Notes: generated from the sequence alone by a model not told the origin. Shown: positions 10,161 to 23,036, counted from the first letter of the stretch. The stretch: DNA of 64,000 nucleotides from Argyresthia goedartella (GCA_949825045.1 OX463818.1:25684906-25748905), one strand, 5' to 3'. Numbers and translations are program-made.

Positions 10161-11950
10161 TTTTCAATTTTGCCCCGGATATAAATAAGTCTCAGAAATA
10201 TCCGATTCCGTATCGCTTTTATTTGTTGGCGGTTGAAGCGATGTACAAAAGATACAGAGACGAGAGTTTATTGAAGAAAATTGTCTCATTTTCTTAACTA
10301 CGCAGAAAAATGTGGACTGGATGTGTCTTTCGAAGTAAAACTTTGTACAGAATAGACTAGAATAGAAAGCACATTTATTCAACTGTCACAATAAACAGCA
10401 CACAAATATAAATAAACAAAAACAAGTGGGAAATAAAAGATACACATGAAGACAAAAGACAGTAACAGAACGAGGCCATGCATCGCACAGCGAATCGGCT
10501 CCAGATCAGCATGTGTTAACTCCATTCCTTCCTTTTAGGGACTGAATAAATAAGTGTGGATGGGTGATAAACCTACATATTATAAGTAATTTACTTTGAC
10601 AGAAAAAGACTGTCATTGGTTGCGGGAGAGGTACAGGCAAGAAGGCAAGACGGGAGAAATGCGATTTTGTGTGTGCACAGAGCCGGCCACTCGGCTACTT
10701 GACAAGAGTAGTCTACACCAATGAAACGTACACACTTCGTCGAGAGTCGAGTCTTATACGGATGGAAGCACTCACACAAACACAAAGAGACGATTCTCGT
10801 AGTACCAAAAACATACGTTACAATACTGGGCGACATAAAAACACTTATATTTGCTGAAGAGGGCTAAGCGTTATGATGGCGTCTCCAATCTAAAACCTCT
10901 TTGTCACAACTACAACAAACTTGGGCAATTTACCATCCTTCAACAGTATTTCAAACGACTTTACAAAACACAATTGAAGGCGCAAATATAAACCTACAGA
11001 CTCAGAGTTGAAAGGTGGAATTGCGATGGTTAAGGCATCGCACTAAGCTTTTGTGAGGATGCTAAAACGTTTCGCGTGGTACAAGTTTTATGTCGGGTCT
11101 AGAAGAAAGAAAGAATTTACAACAAGTAATAATAAAGTAACTGTTTGTGACCTTAGAGATATACTTCGTTTTCTGTTCTATTACAATTGGAACAAGACTT
11201 AAAACTAGAAAGGTATTTGTTTCATGCCATATATCATGATCATAATTCTGATTCTGGGTCTCCTTTTAAATAGACGTTTCACCATGATAATGATCGCTTC
11301 AGATGAGAGCTCCATACACCAATCATCGGGCTCGGATTGATCAAACGTCAATTTAAGATCAATTTGAAAGAGATCATCTGGATCTGGATATCATTTTACC
11401 AACAATATTCCATTATTTGATCAGATAAACTTTATTTTGCACTTTGTATCAGCATGCATTAAAATAACTCTTTGAAGGCATTTCAAGAAGGCCATCTCAG
11501 ATGCTGACATCATTTTGTAGGTAGTTGAAGCTAGGGATCTTGTTATGGTTACTTTAAGGTAGACCCACAGGGAATGGAGTTTCTTCATCGTTGTTCAAAA
11601 CACGGTTAATTGTATCTAAGCAAACACTTTTAAAAGCGTTTTAATATTATAACTCGTAACAAATTCGCAGATTACACAAAATTTTGAATTTCAGTGGCTT
11701 TCTCAAATATTCTCACTGCTTATTCATACAACCTGTAAATCGCAAAGCGCAATATGAAACCACGGTCTCTAATCCTTAAAACAGATTTTCTAGTGAAACT
11801 TATGTTTTAAGGACCCTTGGCATAGTACTAGTAGGTACATTCTGCAAGCATCACTAGAATAACATATTTACAAAAGGTATATGATAATACATCATCATCA
11901 TCATCTCGATATAATATTGCGTATATATTTTCTTTCATCCGTATATGCCG
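10161..11950. other. Spacer, nothing recognised
   Basis: AT-rich, no coding frame with recognisable content, no internal duplication noticed. Short open frames at 10,164-10,382 and 10,591-10,857 overlap one another on both strands and look like chance. Confidence 0.5.
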
Positions 11951-12330
11951 TGGCAATATCTTAGAATTGATCTTTTCATGAAATGGCCAACCATGGTTGA
12001 ATTATAACTTTCATTGTACGAAGAAATATTTTAGGGCAAAAACTACGGTATTTAGGTGGAGACTTAGGGGGTAAGCGCAGCGAAGTGAACGTGTCAGTTC
12101 GACATGTATAACATAAAAAAACACCACGTAGTACTGAATAAAAAATATTTTAGAAAGACACGTTTCATGAAATGGTCGGCCAGATCATGAACTGGTTGGC
12201 CATTTCTCGAATTGAGCAATTCATGATTGGCCATTTTATGAAATGATCAATCCATAAAATGGCTAATCATGAATTGCTCAAAATGGTTGGCCTTTTCATG
12301 AAATTATCAATTCTATGGCCAGGACGCAAT
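11951..12330. mobile_element. Palindromic inverted-repeat element (non-coding)
   Basis: Imperfect 31-bp terminal inverted repeats at 11,963-11,993 and 12,284-12,314 (about 27 of 31 match; shared core TTCATGAA...GGCCAACCA). Inside lies a second, tighter palindrome with 26-nt arms at 12,214-12,239 and 12,254-12,279 (one mismatch, 14-nt loop). The unit TTTCATGAAATGGCC, itself partly palindromic, recurs several times. No transposase. Probably a foldback/MITE-type element; no target duplication was identified. Confidence 0.65.
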
Positions 12331-12361
12331 GTGAATCAGAATTGATTGTGTTTGATTATCA

Positions 12362-12440
12362 GATGGAATATTCAAGAAGTGGCTAAATGTGGGCCCAAAT
12401 ATGCCTCTGCCACCCTATATGGGAAAAAGCGTGACGCTAG
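12362..12440 (+). repeat. Dispersed repeat G fragment
   Basis: AAGTGGCTAAATGTGGGCCC through GCCTCTGCCACCCTATATGG to GCGTGACGCTAG. Related pieces occur at 30,130, 32,270, 42,418 (minus), 50,768 and 55,268. Most likely fragments of one SINE or LINE 3' region. Confidence 0.55.
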
Positions 12441-13830
12441 TCTAAGCGATATGACTAAGTATGATAATTTTGTAAAAGTGTCCCAAAGATACGAAAGTTA
12501 TATATTAAATATTTTCAGTTCCCAGTCGATGCGAGTATTCCATTGTGACGAATATTTTTTGCAGGACGGGGCTGGTAGTAATATACCGTTACAGTAAGAA
12601 ACGGAATATGATGGACCGGTCGAAACACATATTAAATTGGTATGTAGACCTTTGTAAAATAATTTTCTCAACTATCGAAAAAAAAATCATTTGCACGTCT
12701 GTGTCCAACGTCTTTTTTCTTGTTTTCGCTGTCACCACAGTAGCAGAATAGCACCTCCACAATCCGTTTCCAGCGGTTTATCAAAGCCGTAAGTTGGTAG
12801 TTATAATTAAAATCCGTGTCGCAGAGCCTCCAGGAATGAAGAGGATACAAGTTTCACTAACGAATATTGGACAAGCAAGTAGTGCAATGGCGAGATTCTG
12901 GTTATTGAAGTACAGTTCAAAAGGTAGTTATGAAAACCAAAATAAATACAGCGCCTTTTGCCAAATACCTTTTCCCATACGGCATGACAGAGGTAAAGTT
13001 GTGGCCACGTGTGCCAGCCATTTTGGAACATCGTCAGATTGAACCGGGACACCGGGATTTGAAGCGGAATAATGGGTTTTGAACCCCGGATTCCCTGGGC
13101 GCAGGCGTCAAATACTTCGTGATATACCTCAAGGCTTTCCTCAAATCTTCACTTCCTCATCATACACCCTTTCAGGTTACAGGCTGTACAGCAACGACAG
13201 AGTCGGGAAAGCCGATTTTAGCATGGTCGCTATCTACCTGCGTGCGGAAATTTCATGCTAGGTGATCAGCGCGTCCCATAGCAAATACTCCAATTCTGCT
13301 GAACATATATTTCTTGAAATTGTTATTCACCACACTACTTCGAATCTTTTGATTCCCTTGTCAATGAATTGACACCACTTATTAAGGACACTCCTCACTC
13401 TTGGGGATTTCAACACATTTAAAACAATTCACGTTATGCCAGACTCAAGTATACAGTCGTCTCCTTTAATCTGCATTCCTGCCAATTGACGCCACCTATT
13501 TCCAACCTCACTCCTCGATATTATGATCATTTCCAATTTGGACAAGAGTTTTAAACTTATCGTTTCTTAGGTCCTATGCCATGTAGATTTACTGGTCCCC
13601 TGTCAATTTTATCAAGACCGTTTATGATAAATTCGCCAACTTCAATTTTATAGTCGGTGGGTCTTTATGACAAGCATGCATATGCCGGACCTCATTTACT
13701 GCAGTAATAACAGTTCGGCCGTCACAGATATGCGGAAATATCTCGAGACGTACTATGTGTTATGTACGTCATTAAAAACATATACCAAACCAGTTCATAA
13801 GCTAGGTTTGCATTCTAATCCAATAAACAT
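12441..13830. other. Spacer, nothing recognised
   Basis: Mixed-composition sequence with short frames on both strands (12,668-13,052 and 13,079-13,261) that overlap and show no domain. Confidence 0.5.
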
Positions 13831-14000
13831 TAACTGAGCATGCAGTAACAAGCCTATTATTCCATCTCCGTCGGTTGCCCCCTTGTCGGCAAAGTGATGA
13901 CCCCGACGTGACTACGACTAGACTTTAACTGAGCATGTAGTGCCAAGCTTTTAATTTCAAAGGTTGCCACGCTGTCAGCAAAGTGGTGACCCCGTCAGTG
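13831..14000 (+). repeat. Direct repeat units 1 and 2 (about 85 bp each)
   Basis: Unit 1 (13,831-13,924) starts TAACTGAGCATG and contains CGGTTGCCCCCTTGTCGG and CCGACGTGACTACGACTAGA. Unit 2 (13,926-14,000) restarts with TAACTGAGCATG, is shorter and more diverged (GGTTGCCACGCTGTCAGC, AAGTGGTGACCCCGTC). Unit 3 lies 0.9 kb downstream. They may flank or belong to an LTR-type element, but I found no protease, RT or integrase. Confidence 0.55.
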
Positions 14001-14884
14001 AACATCGAGCAACCTTCGGTAATATCTTCGTCGAAGTGAAGAAATAAGCTGGATTCGTCTTTAAGAATGTTTTCGCAATGGAGACTCAGGCGCCAAGAAG
14101 TCTGCATCGTCAAGTTGCCGAAATGACGTTGAAATAATTCCTGCCTTCGGTCGCAAATCGCAAGCCGACGAAGCAGCAATGGCAAATACTCAGCACGCCA
14201 GCAACCTCATAACCTCAACTGTGGACTGCAGGTCAATGATAGGTTGATAGCAAGTTAATGTGTTGTAGGGACTAAAGGTACGGTACTGAATAAAAGAGTG
14301 TAAATAGACAACATTGTCACGAGTATATTTGCTCACGGTTAGATACAGAATGCCCTCTAATACAGCGATGCAATCCGAGTGGTAAACCATATAAGGGCGG
14401 GTGTTTACATACACCACATTATGAAGACAACCCACCACATAAGATGCAAATTACGTCGATAGCCAAGAAGAAATAAGAGTAAATATCAAGCCAAACCTAA
14501 CAGCAACGCTAACTTAACTTACAACATCCAACAGCCAAAAGTTCCACAGCCAGAAGCAACCATCATCATTAGTCATCACATCGAGCACCCCGCTATGATA
14601 GATAACGGTAACCCTGCTCCCCAGTCGATGAGCAAGGCGGCGAAATTGAGAATATCATATGTCATACAGCGACGGGTGCAACATCAATCCCCAAATGAAC
14701 GAGGAACAGAATATGGAGCACAACCACAGACTTAGTTAGTCCAAACAGCACCATACCCTAGAAGAAAAATGCATACATCGTCGTCGAGTGAGGAGCGCAA
14801 AGTCAAATCAGCTGATAACTACATTCCTGACCTTGCAACGCAGGAAACGTGATTTCAAGACTAGTCAAGACTAGGCTGACATTG

Positions 14885-14970
14885 TCCACGAAGCCTATTA
14901 TTCCGTCTCCAGTCGGTTGCCCCTTTGTGGGAAAAGTGGTGCCCCGAGGTGACTACGACTAGACATTAAC
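14885..14970 (+). repeat. Direct repeat unit 3
   Basis: About 88% like unit 1 by eye over AAGCCTATTATTCC...GACTACGACTAGACATTAAC. The spacing to unit 2 is about 0.9 kb of sequence without a recognisable gene. Confidence 0.6.
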
Positions 14971-15104
14971 CTCTTGAATACCACCGGCGACGCCACTTTT
15001 CCGTTGTGACTTTTAAATTGTTTTACCACCTATATAAAATTGAGAGTAAAACACCTCCCTGCCCCTTGGCTATCAGATACTTTCAAGCATATAATGTACA
15101 AGAG

Positions 15105-15440
15105 GTACAGATAATGATAATGATGATGTCCTCCACGACGTGTCCGTCGACGGCGACACCCTGTTTCTGGCATGTGCTCGGAGGTGACTTGCAAAGCTGA
15201 ACTTGGATTTTAAGATGCGGCTGCATATGTTGCACTGTAACTTTTTGCTTGTATTGTAGGTGTTATTATAGGAGACCTTGGGCCGTGTCTTTCGATCGTG
15301 GCGTTTGGCATCGAGTTCTTCAAGACGAGCATCTTCAAACTGTTCAGTTCCTTTTTGTCTTCCTCCCACTTATTATGAGGCATGCCGCAGGACGTTAGAT
15401 GTCGTTTCAGGATGTCCTTGTATGGGAGTTACTGCCCACC
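15105..15440 (-). pseudogene. LINE ORF C-terminus with zinc-finger motif
   Basis: Minus strand, from high to low coordinate: YKDILKRHLTSCG, then after a frameshift GTEQFEDARLEELDAKRHDR, then LQCNICSRILKSKFSFASHL, a C2H2-like finger (Cys-X2-Cys...His-X3-His). This order (KDxLKRH, basic helix, terminal zinc finger) is the conserved C-terminus of a widespread group of animal LINE ORFs. The tail CATCATTATCATTATC (15,128-15,113) follows the coding part as a 3' microsatellite. An open frame of 98 codons at 15,369-15,073 includes the finger but begins in mid-protein. 5' truncated relic. Confidence 0.7.
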
Positions 15441-16036
15441 AGGCTATATAGGCATAAAAAGAAACAGAATGAAGCTAATGCTTTATTGATAATTCTAAGG
15501 CTTTTGATACAACCTATCATGACTCTTTGTGGATAGCACTCAGGAAGCAAAAATTGACGAGAAATTTGTATCCATGCTCCAGGAAATTTACAACTAGGAA
15601 AGGTAAAATATGAACAGTTGGGAAAACCATTTTATAAAAAAGAGAAGTTAGACAAGGAGACTCAATCTCTCCGAACCTGTTCACCACGCTAGAACACCAC
15701 ATATTTACACAGTTAAATTGGGAATAAAAATGAATAAATATCAATGGCGTTGGACATCAAGTTAAAGGACCGAAATCGTAATAAGGTTATCAGAGATAAA
15801 ACCCAAATCATAGATGCAGCAAAACTGGATTACCGACTAAAATGGAGATGGGCTGGACATCTAGCACGAACAAGAGACGACCGATGGGCAGAGAGAGTGG
15901 TGCACTAGTACCCACAAGAGCAAGACAACATTCAGGAGATCGCAGGAGTAACCTGGACCATAGTTGCCCAGGATTAGCAGTCATGGAAGAAGATGGAGGA
16001 GGCCTACACCCTGAAATGGGTGCCCAATAAATAAAA
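15441..16036 (+). pseudogene. RTE-type LINE relic (RT fragment plus C-terminus)
   Basis: Frames shift repeatedly, but segments are readable: SKAFDTTYHDSLWIALRKQK (RT motif A region) at about 15,490-15,550, VRQGDSISPNLFT near 15,648-15,680, and the C-terminus LKWRWAGHLARTRDDRWAE at about 15,839-15,895 followed by the closing MEEAYTLKWVP. These are hallmarks of RTE elements, which have one ORF for an endonuclease and an RT. The part between the RT core and the C-terminus, including the FADD box, is deleted. No intact frame remains. Confidence 0.75.
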
Positions 16037-18571
16037 ATAATAGACTTACTACTTAAATTGCTGTTAATAAAAAATATGTATAGTTAAACAATGAATTACA
16101 TGTCGTATTGTATAAATAACTACGAAAATAAATAATAATTAATGTGAATATTACTTAATTAAGAAAAACAAGCATGTTAGTTTTGATTTCTTTTATCGGA
16201 ATAATTGGCTTATTATTATTATTACTATTATTACACGTAGGTAAACCCCTGGTCAACAATCAAACTTTTTATCATTTTATTTTCATGTATTTCTTGTTTT
16301 TTCAATTATTTGTGTGCACACAAATTAATGAAGAAATAATAAAGAAATTATGAATTATGAAACTTTACTTGAACATTCAATAACATAGAAGAATAACGAT
16401 AATGCGATAATTTGGTATAAAAAGTCAGAAATATCGAGTTATTTTCCTAATTCTGGGTAGATTATTTGGCTCAAGTAGACACATGATAGATTGTTAAACA
16501 AAGAAATATTTCATTACATACAGGCAACTAGTAAGCCTCTGGCCACAAACTAGGCTTTGGAGGTGTGATATAAGCATAGAGTTGTGTTGATGTTTCTTGT
16601 ATGTACAGTGTGGCGTGTAGGAAAATATTAACATCCCTTTGACCCAAACTGTTTCTGAGTCGTGTTGAGTCTACAACATATCAAAATGCAACTATTAACT
16701 AAACCATACATAACACATTAGATGTTAACAGGGCTCAGATTTAGTCCAGAGTATATACAGAGATCATAAAATTTTAAGTTGAATCCTGAGTTAAGCGATT
16801 GATTCAAGTTTAATCGGCGAAGAGTAAAATAATTTTGCTTCCGTGTGTAGGTATGTAGGTATACATTTTTTTGTCAAATATGACAAATATTGCGTGGTCA
16901 ACGCTTCAAGTCATAAATAATATGTGATAGTATCACAAATCGATGCAAATGAGACCACATTTTCAAAATAATGGGCTATGAAAAGCATGATCCACCTATT
17001 TTTAAGACCAAACAAAATTTAGGATGTAAAATGTAATTAGTGTTTTGATGGAGTTTCAAAGGGATACCTTTTCAGTTAAAATTTAAGTTCCCCTTTAAGT
17101 TTATAAAAAAAGTTGGCCGCTTGACCCAAACCGGGTTATGTTACCAAAATCGTATGACTTTGCATCAAATGCTCAAAGAATGTTGTTAATACTGATGTTC
17201 CTAGTTATCCCGACTAACTAGGTACAGTATAGAACAGTAATACAGGGAACGACAGCTAGGGCTTTCGTACCCTGTATATGGGAAGATGCAAATGCGCGAG
17301 GCATCGCGATTTTTAACCTAATGTCATGGTTATAAAACTCAAAAGATATTAACGGATATAATATTTATAGAAATACCATGGGCGGTGAGGGTTGGCTTCC
17401 GGCATCCCAATGATTAAGAATAAGAGGCAATTGAATAATTGAATATATGCTTTGCCTTGAGAAGCTAGACTCAAATAAAAAAAGCAATGAAATGGATAAA
17501 AGAAGTTTTACCTATTTGCAAGTAAGTTAAGTTAAATTAAGGTTTCTATCGTGTGTTGCCACAATCATTTCGCCAGTGTCACGTCTTGAGATATGCACAA
17601 TAGGAAATCACGTGGTACAGAAACCTATATATATATATAACCTTTTTACAGTATAAATACTCTTTTTTGTACATCTCAGGAACAACATCCACACCTTCAG
17701 GAAACAAATTTACCTTTAGTCTATCAATTATAATAAAAATTAAAAGTGCTATGGATTACCTATGAAATAAAATAAGAGTTTCTTATAAAAATGTCAGATA
17801 CCCAAATGCGATATATATATATATATATAAATCTTGGCAAAAGTCTGGTGCAAGCCGAAATTTGTCACTACCACCTATAGATATAAAGTATTATACCAAT
17901 ATATACCATAACATTTTTGATGGATTTCAGTAACTGAATAAATGGGCTAAAGTAAGGTCTACGTGACGTAATCAACACTAAAACTTCCTAATCAGCTGCA
18001 CCCATTACATTTACACATCCAACATTAAGTACCTAAAACACAGCCCCGAAAATTGCTATTCATACTTTAAAAAGTCCGACTTAATTTCAGTAATGGTTTT
18101 CACCACGCCTTCCAAATGAAATTATTGCCTGGCTGAAAATGAAAAGAGGTTGATTATGTCAGGCATTCAACCTCGCACACGCAATCGCATAAATAAGCGC
18201 GGATATAGTTGAGCCAGCGGCGTTTGAACCGGTCCTGTTGGGAATTGATGAATAGATGAGTTGGAATTGGCAGGCGACGAATGTTCTATGTTCAATAACC
18301 GTCATGTATAAGCCCCATATAAAAAGGTAATGCGCTTGACAGTTCCCTTCAAAGTTGATATGTGACGTCATCGCCCAGAGCCATGAACTCCGTGTGAAGA
18401 AAACGTAAGTAGTATGGTGAACAATGATGTTGGTCGACTGTGATTGCGAGTGATGAAGAGATAAAGATAATGTTTTATGATTTCATTAGGGACCTATTTG
18501 ATTTAATTATCACCTGTGAAGGTATTACATATGGCATAACCATGTTATATTTATAAGGGCACGTGAGATTT
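16037..18571. other. Spacer with microsatellites
   Basis: No gene seen. Simple repeats: TTA-type at 16,211-16,236, TA-type at 17,626-17,639 and 17,811-17,829. No recognisable element boundaries. Confidence 0.5.
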
Positions 18572-18975
18572 TTAGGGTTACTAAGCCTCCGCTGTCCGTC
18601 CGTCCTTCCGTCCGTCCTTCCGCCGTCCGTCCGTCTGTCATCAGGCTGTATCTCATGAATCTTGATAGTAGGAAAGTTGAAATTTTCACAAGTGATGTAT
18701 TTCTGTTGCCGCTATAACAGCAAATACTAAAAAACAGAATAAAATAAATATTTAAGGGGCTCCCATACAACAATTCCTTCAATACCACATACAAACTTAT
18801 GAATGCACCTGGTTACGTACATGGAGTGTGAAAGTATACCAATCACTTTGTAATCAACATGTTTCTCTGTAAAATCCAAACTGTTCACTCCACACCATCC
18901 CTACTTGCACGGTGGTACGGAACCCCTCGTGCGCGAGTTTGACTCGGACTTGACCCGTTTTTTTACATATATCCT
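18572..18975 (+). repeat. Dispersed repeat D, copy 2 (longest)
   Basis: TTACTAAGCCTCCGCTGTCC, then tandem CCGTCC units, ATCAGGCTGTATCTCATGAA, TTTCTGTTGCCGCTATAACA and a distal end GTGCGCGAGTTTGACTCGG. The most complete of four copies in the window. Confidence 0.7.
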
Positions 18976-19487
18976 TAACTGTATCCAACCTTCTTTGGGG
19001 TTGCCACATTATACAACTGCAGGCAGAGTTACACCTTGGCAAGAAATCATATTAGAGGAATACTGCGTGTTTTAATAGGCAAACGTCTGCAAAGGTTGCC
19101 ATCATTTATTTTCTTGGTTTTCTTGCCAAGGTGATGCTTGGCATAACTATACCTAAGGTATGGCAAGAATAAATATGAGAAATGAAGATAGACGCGTGAG
19201 AATGCATTTAAATAATACTCCTTCGTTTCCATAGATGTAGCCCACAGTAACAACATGACATTTTGTTAGAGAAGACGAGTAGAATAATACTCAATAGTCG
19301 CGCTAGCAATGCAATTGAACACATAATGATTATTTTAAAAAAGAAAGAGACAATAGAAGAGTTTGCTTTGCATAGTAAGTAATTCACTTAAGAATGTATC
19401 GTACTCTGAACACGACGAACGAACAGAACGTGAGAATTTCATACTATGGAAAAAAATGGCTGCTGCTAAGCGAGATTTATAGTAGTT

Positions 19488-19959
19488 TATGTGACTGCTA
19501 CATAATGGAGGGCATTAATACTCGAGCTCGTTTCATAATAATATCACTCGAGAGTTTTAATGCCTAATTATGTACAGTTACATACACTAGTTTATCTACA
19601 CACATATCATAAGCTCTCTTTGATGTGTTCAGGAACCGCATGTTTGATCGGCATTGTGGCTCTGCAGTTGTTTAGCTTGTTCTGTAGTACCAACTTCTTG
19701 CAGGCGGGCGTCGGCGTTTGAAATTTCAATATCAGTACCAACTTCACAGACAAACTAGGGGCGGCACGCAGTCGGGCGTCGGCGTTCCAAATTTGAACGT
19801 CATAATATGTAGAAAAACTACACATTATGGTCACAATGTATAATTTCTCAGATAAGAAATGAGTTTTTACCAAGTAGTTTAACATTATGCTGATCGTAAC
19901 GTGCGGTTTTTGTACGCAGTAAAGAGGGTTTATGATACGTGAGTAGATAAAATTATTAA
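19488..19959 (+). mobile_element. Foldback MITE 'P', copy 1
   Basis: Two palindromic modules. The head carries two inverted GCATTAA...CTCGAG arms (GAGGGCATTAATACTCGAG and CTCGAGAGTTTTAATGCC). The main module has terminal arms reading TTTATCTACACACATATCAT on the left and ATGATACGTGAGTAGATAAA on the right. Internal GC-rich part includes GGCGGGCGTCGGCG. Copies 2 and 3 lie at 30.5 and 62.0 kb. No coding capacity: a 122-codon minus frame at 19,607-19,975 is an accident of the repeat. Confidence 0.75.
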
Positions 19960-20216
19960 GAAAGTGAGACAACACTCACAGCCATACCCAGAGGCGTTTG
20001 ATGATTCATTAAGGATTACTTAAGAACGATTTTGTATGTAAATTCAAATTTGGAATCTGATTAATCGTTTATTAAATGACTCTGAGTACGTCGGTAAGAC
20101 ACATTTTAAAGAACAAATTGGGATTAAAAAAATGTCATAAAAAAGTATGACTTTAATCTTGAGGCCCAACATACAGGCATAGAGTGCTAGATATTTATGC
20201 CGTTTGAAAGATTTAC

Positions 20217-20648
20217 TTGGTCTTGGTGCTAACAAAAAACAGTGACATTCTCGCTGGAAGCGATTTGTGGTTTGTAGACGGATTTGTAGATGGCGCACTC
20301 CCAATGTTCAAAGCTAACACAAAAACTAGCAACTACCATGACCAAATAATCTCAGATATTTTCACAAAGTGGTTAGAACATAATCTTTTGATATATAACG
20401 CGGATAACGCATCATACCGTAGTAAAGAGAGAGACAGGCCTCCCAACATGAGTTCAAAAACTGTTCATATTTTTCCAGAAAAATGTACTAAACCGGAATT
20501 ATATATAATCACCAAATCCCACAAAACTCCAAAAACTTTCATCATTGATACAATTTTGACAAGTCATGAAACAGTACGATTGCCGCCTTGCTTTAGTTTG
20601 AAACACCTTATAGAATGTATTTGGAACCTTGTAAAGAGTCGCCGATAA
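20217..20648 (+). pseudogene. DDE-superfamily transposase fragment (IS630/Tc1-like)
   Basis: A 143-codon frame resembling the catalytic core of DDE_3-type transposases: GALPMFKANTKTSNYHDQ, then YNADNASYRS with the second catalytic Asp (Asp63), a PPNMSS segment, and HETVRLPPCFSLKHLIECIW in which family members usually read GHTV-RLPPYH-x-NPIE-x-W. Glu133 is at the expected third acidic position, 70 residues after Asp63, but the normal NPIE is degraded to HLIE. The first catalytic Asp region is missing. No terminal inverted repeats were identified, so this is a decayed DNA-transposon piece. Confidence 0.7.
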
Positions 20649-21499
20649 GAATGTTGAACAGCTGGAATCTAAAATAGGGTCTTAACTCTAGCTGCTTTTG
20701 CAGCAAGAGACAGTGACATCATAAATTTGAGAGTCGATCAAACATTTAATTGGTGTAGATCTAAAAAGAGATCTCTTCCAGTAAATATAATACCCAGTTG
20801 AGACACCGTTGGCCATACTGTATGCGTAGTTTGCATAAACAATAATATGAAATACATGACACGTGACGTAATTTCGGCGAGTCATGCATGACTGGAGATA
20901 TAAATAAACTGACTGATTATGGATGCGTGTCGATATGTTTAAAATGACGTTCGTACCGTTTGCCCACAAAATTACTCAAATCATTATCGTCCGGGAGGCC
21001 ACGAGGCTATTTCGTGAGTAACTCGAGCGTGTCCGATTCAGATATGTACTGTCAGTAGCAGAAGTGGGAGCCCACTTCAAAACTTATTTCCCTTGCAGCT
21101 AGCATGTGGCGGTAAACCATTGCTTTTGTTAAACTTTTTGTCGAATTTCAAAAACCGTTCAAAAACCATTTGTTTTATGACTTTTAACCTTTGACTGGTG
21201 ACGAGCGGTCTGAGAGGCCCACTGCGGTATCTGGTATAAATAATAGAAATTAAGAGAAGTAGCTAGCCAAAGTATTTAAAAACTGTGTTATATAAAAGGA
21301 TAAAATAAAACAAATAACTATTAATAATTCTGAATATATTTTTTGTTACGATCTTGCAATTTTAATGTATGTCGTCTTTACAATCAAAAAACTAGAGATG
21401 AGATCACAAATTACAAAAGTCAAAAAATGAAATCAACATATTTCGACAAAAAACACTTTTTACGAATTATAAAAAGAATATTACAATATTCATTACTAT
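20649..21499. other. Spacer, nothing recognised
   Basis: No domain, no repeat shared with the rest of the window apart from short AT-rich words. Confidence 0.45.
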
Positions 21500-22075
21500 A
21501 AATTTTAAGCGGGAATAAATAATAACAAAATTATAAACAGCGAGTTCTGTGTTGAGTTAGATTACGTATAACATACAGTCTCATCATTTTAGTAATTTTG
21601 AACACTAGAATATCCCGTTTTAGACGAAGTGGTTTTTACATGGCAATTTCAAAATCTCCAGAGGGTATCTTGGTGAAGTAGAAAAAGCATTGAACTTTGA
21701 AATAATTGCTAAATTTCGTGAGTCTTAACCGGGGTGGAACTAGTCTGTGAATTTTTTTTTTTGGTTAATAGTTTTGGAAAATATCGAAAGGTTTTTGCGT
21801 ATATATATCATATTCTCAAAAATAAATTACTTCGCTTGAAGAGTCTGTGCATTTTAAATTATAAAGTGAAATATAAAACCTAGGTTGATAATTCGCTGCT
21901 TTCCCCCGCAACAAAATACCATAAGAAATGACACTATGAAAGAAACTAAAGGAGACTAGCTTTGCTGTAGCCCAAACCGCAGAACTTAATGTACCAGCTA
22001 ATTTATCACTGCAATTTTCCTTTAATGGTTATTCCTAATTTATTTTGTTTAAATAATGAATGTGCCGAACGAATT
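21500..22075 (-). pseudogene. Jockey-A LINE fragment (copy 2)
   Basis: Reverse complement of the 3' UTR, ORF2 C-terminus and part of the thumb region of the 23-25.6 kb element. Matches include TCTCCAGAGGGTATCTTGG and GAAATGACACTATGAAAG. Internal deletion between about 21,850 and 21,880. More diverged than copy 1. Confidence 0.75.
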
Positions 22076-23036
22076 AGTTTTTTAATATCTTTTAAATTGA
22101 CGGAAACGATTTTGATGATAAAACTTTACTCGTTAGGTGATCTGATCGGTCTCATTTGGTCAAGCGCACCATACTGGAAATAAATTCGCCATATACTCAG
22201 GAATAAAAACTAAAATGACCAAGAAATACAGCATTGTACTCATGTGCAGTAACTCGATTGTGAACACCAAATTAGTTATTTTTTGTATGCCATAAAGCTC
22301 TTAAATTAGAAAAAGTAGATGAACGTAGTAAAGAGAGCAGATTCGATAAAAAATAACAGTACTTATTACTGTAGTGAAGATCATTTTGACGAATATAAGT
22401 TTTACCACCCCTTTTGAGATGTTATACTTATAATGTACCTACCTCTTTTAGTTTGTTGTAAGAAAATGAGTTCGTATCAATAACCTCTGGAACGAGCAAG
22501 AGTTTGTTTGCTCGTTGCGTGATTCTAAAATGAGACAGAGAGTGAATGGTGAACCAAAGCGTTTGAACCTTAGTACAGATACTAAAATACAGTTCAGTTT
22601 GACGAAGATGTCGTAAGCCATAAAGGTCATTGTACCCAATGTCAAGTGTCCTAATGAATCAAATGATCGAGTACTTACCTAGTCTTCAGTATGAATTTAG
22701 CTCTTTAAAGAAATGTTACCTTATATAGATTTAATTCATTAAAACATATTTAGAGATGATATTTTCTCCTATATCTCATTCTCGTGATGAAATGAGGACT
22801 TCGAGAAAGTACTGAAGCTCAGAAATGGTGAAAAAGTCGTGTTTAGACTCAATTTGTTAAGGATGATGAGCTGGTTTCGCAAACTTGGTGTAATGAGCTA
22901 GCTGGTGGTGGAATGAGGACTTGGATGAGCACTGGAACTCTGGAACCAGAAAAGTAAGGCAGTCATGTTTGAACTTATTTAGTCAATAGACGATATCAGT
23001 GGGTGAAGTTATATACAAGCTTTTGCTTAACTACTT
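22076..23036. other. Spacer, nothing recognised
   Basis: Contains a loose direct duplication around 22,785-22,950 (two stretches with GAAATGAGGACTTCG / GGAATGAGGACTTGG followed by GCACTGGAACTC-like sequence) but no gene. Confidence 0.4.

Noticed and set aside
15842..16030. 62-codon frame as a gene
   Set aside because: A wrong-frame read of the RTE C-terminus, which is clear in the neighbouring frame.
18590..18640. CRISPR-like tandem repeats (CCGTCC units)
   Set aside because: Simple tandem units without spacers in a eukaryotic dispersed repeat.
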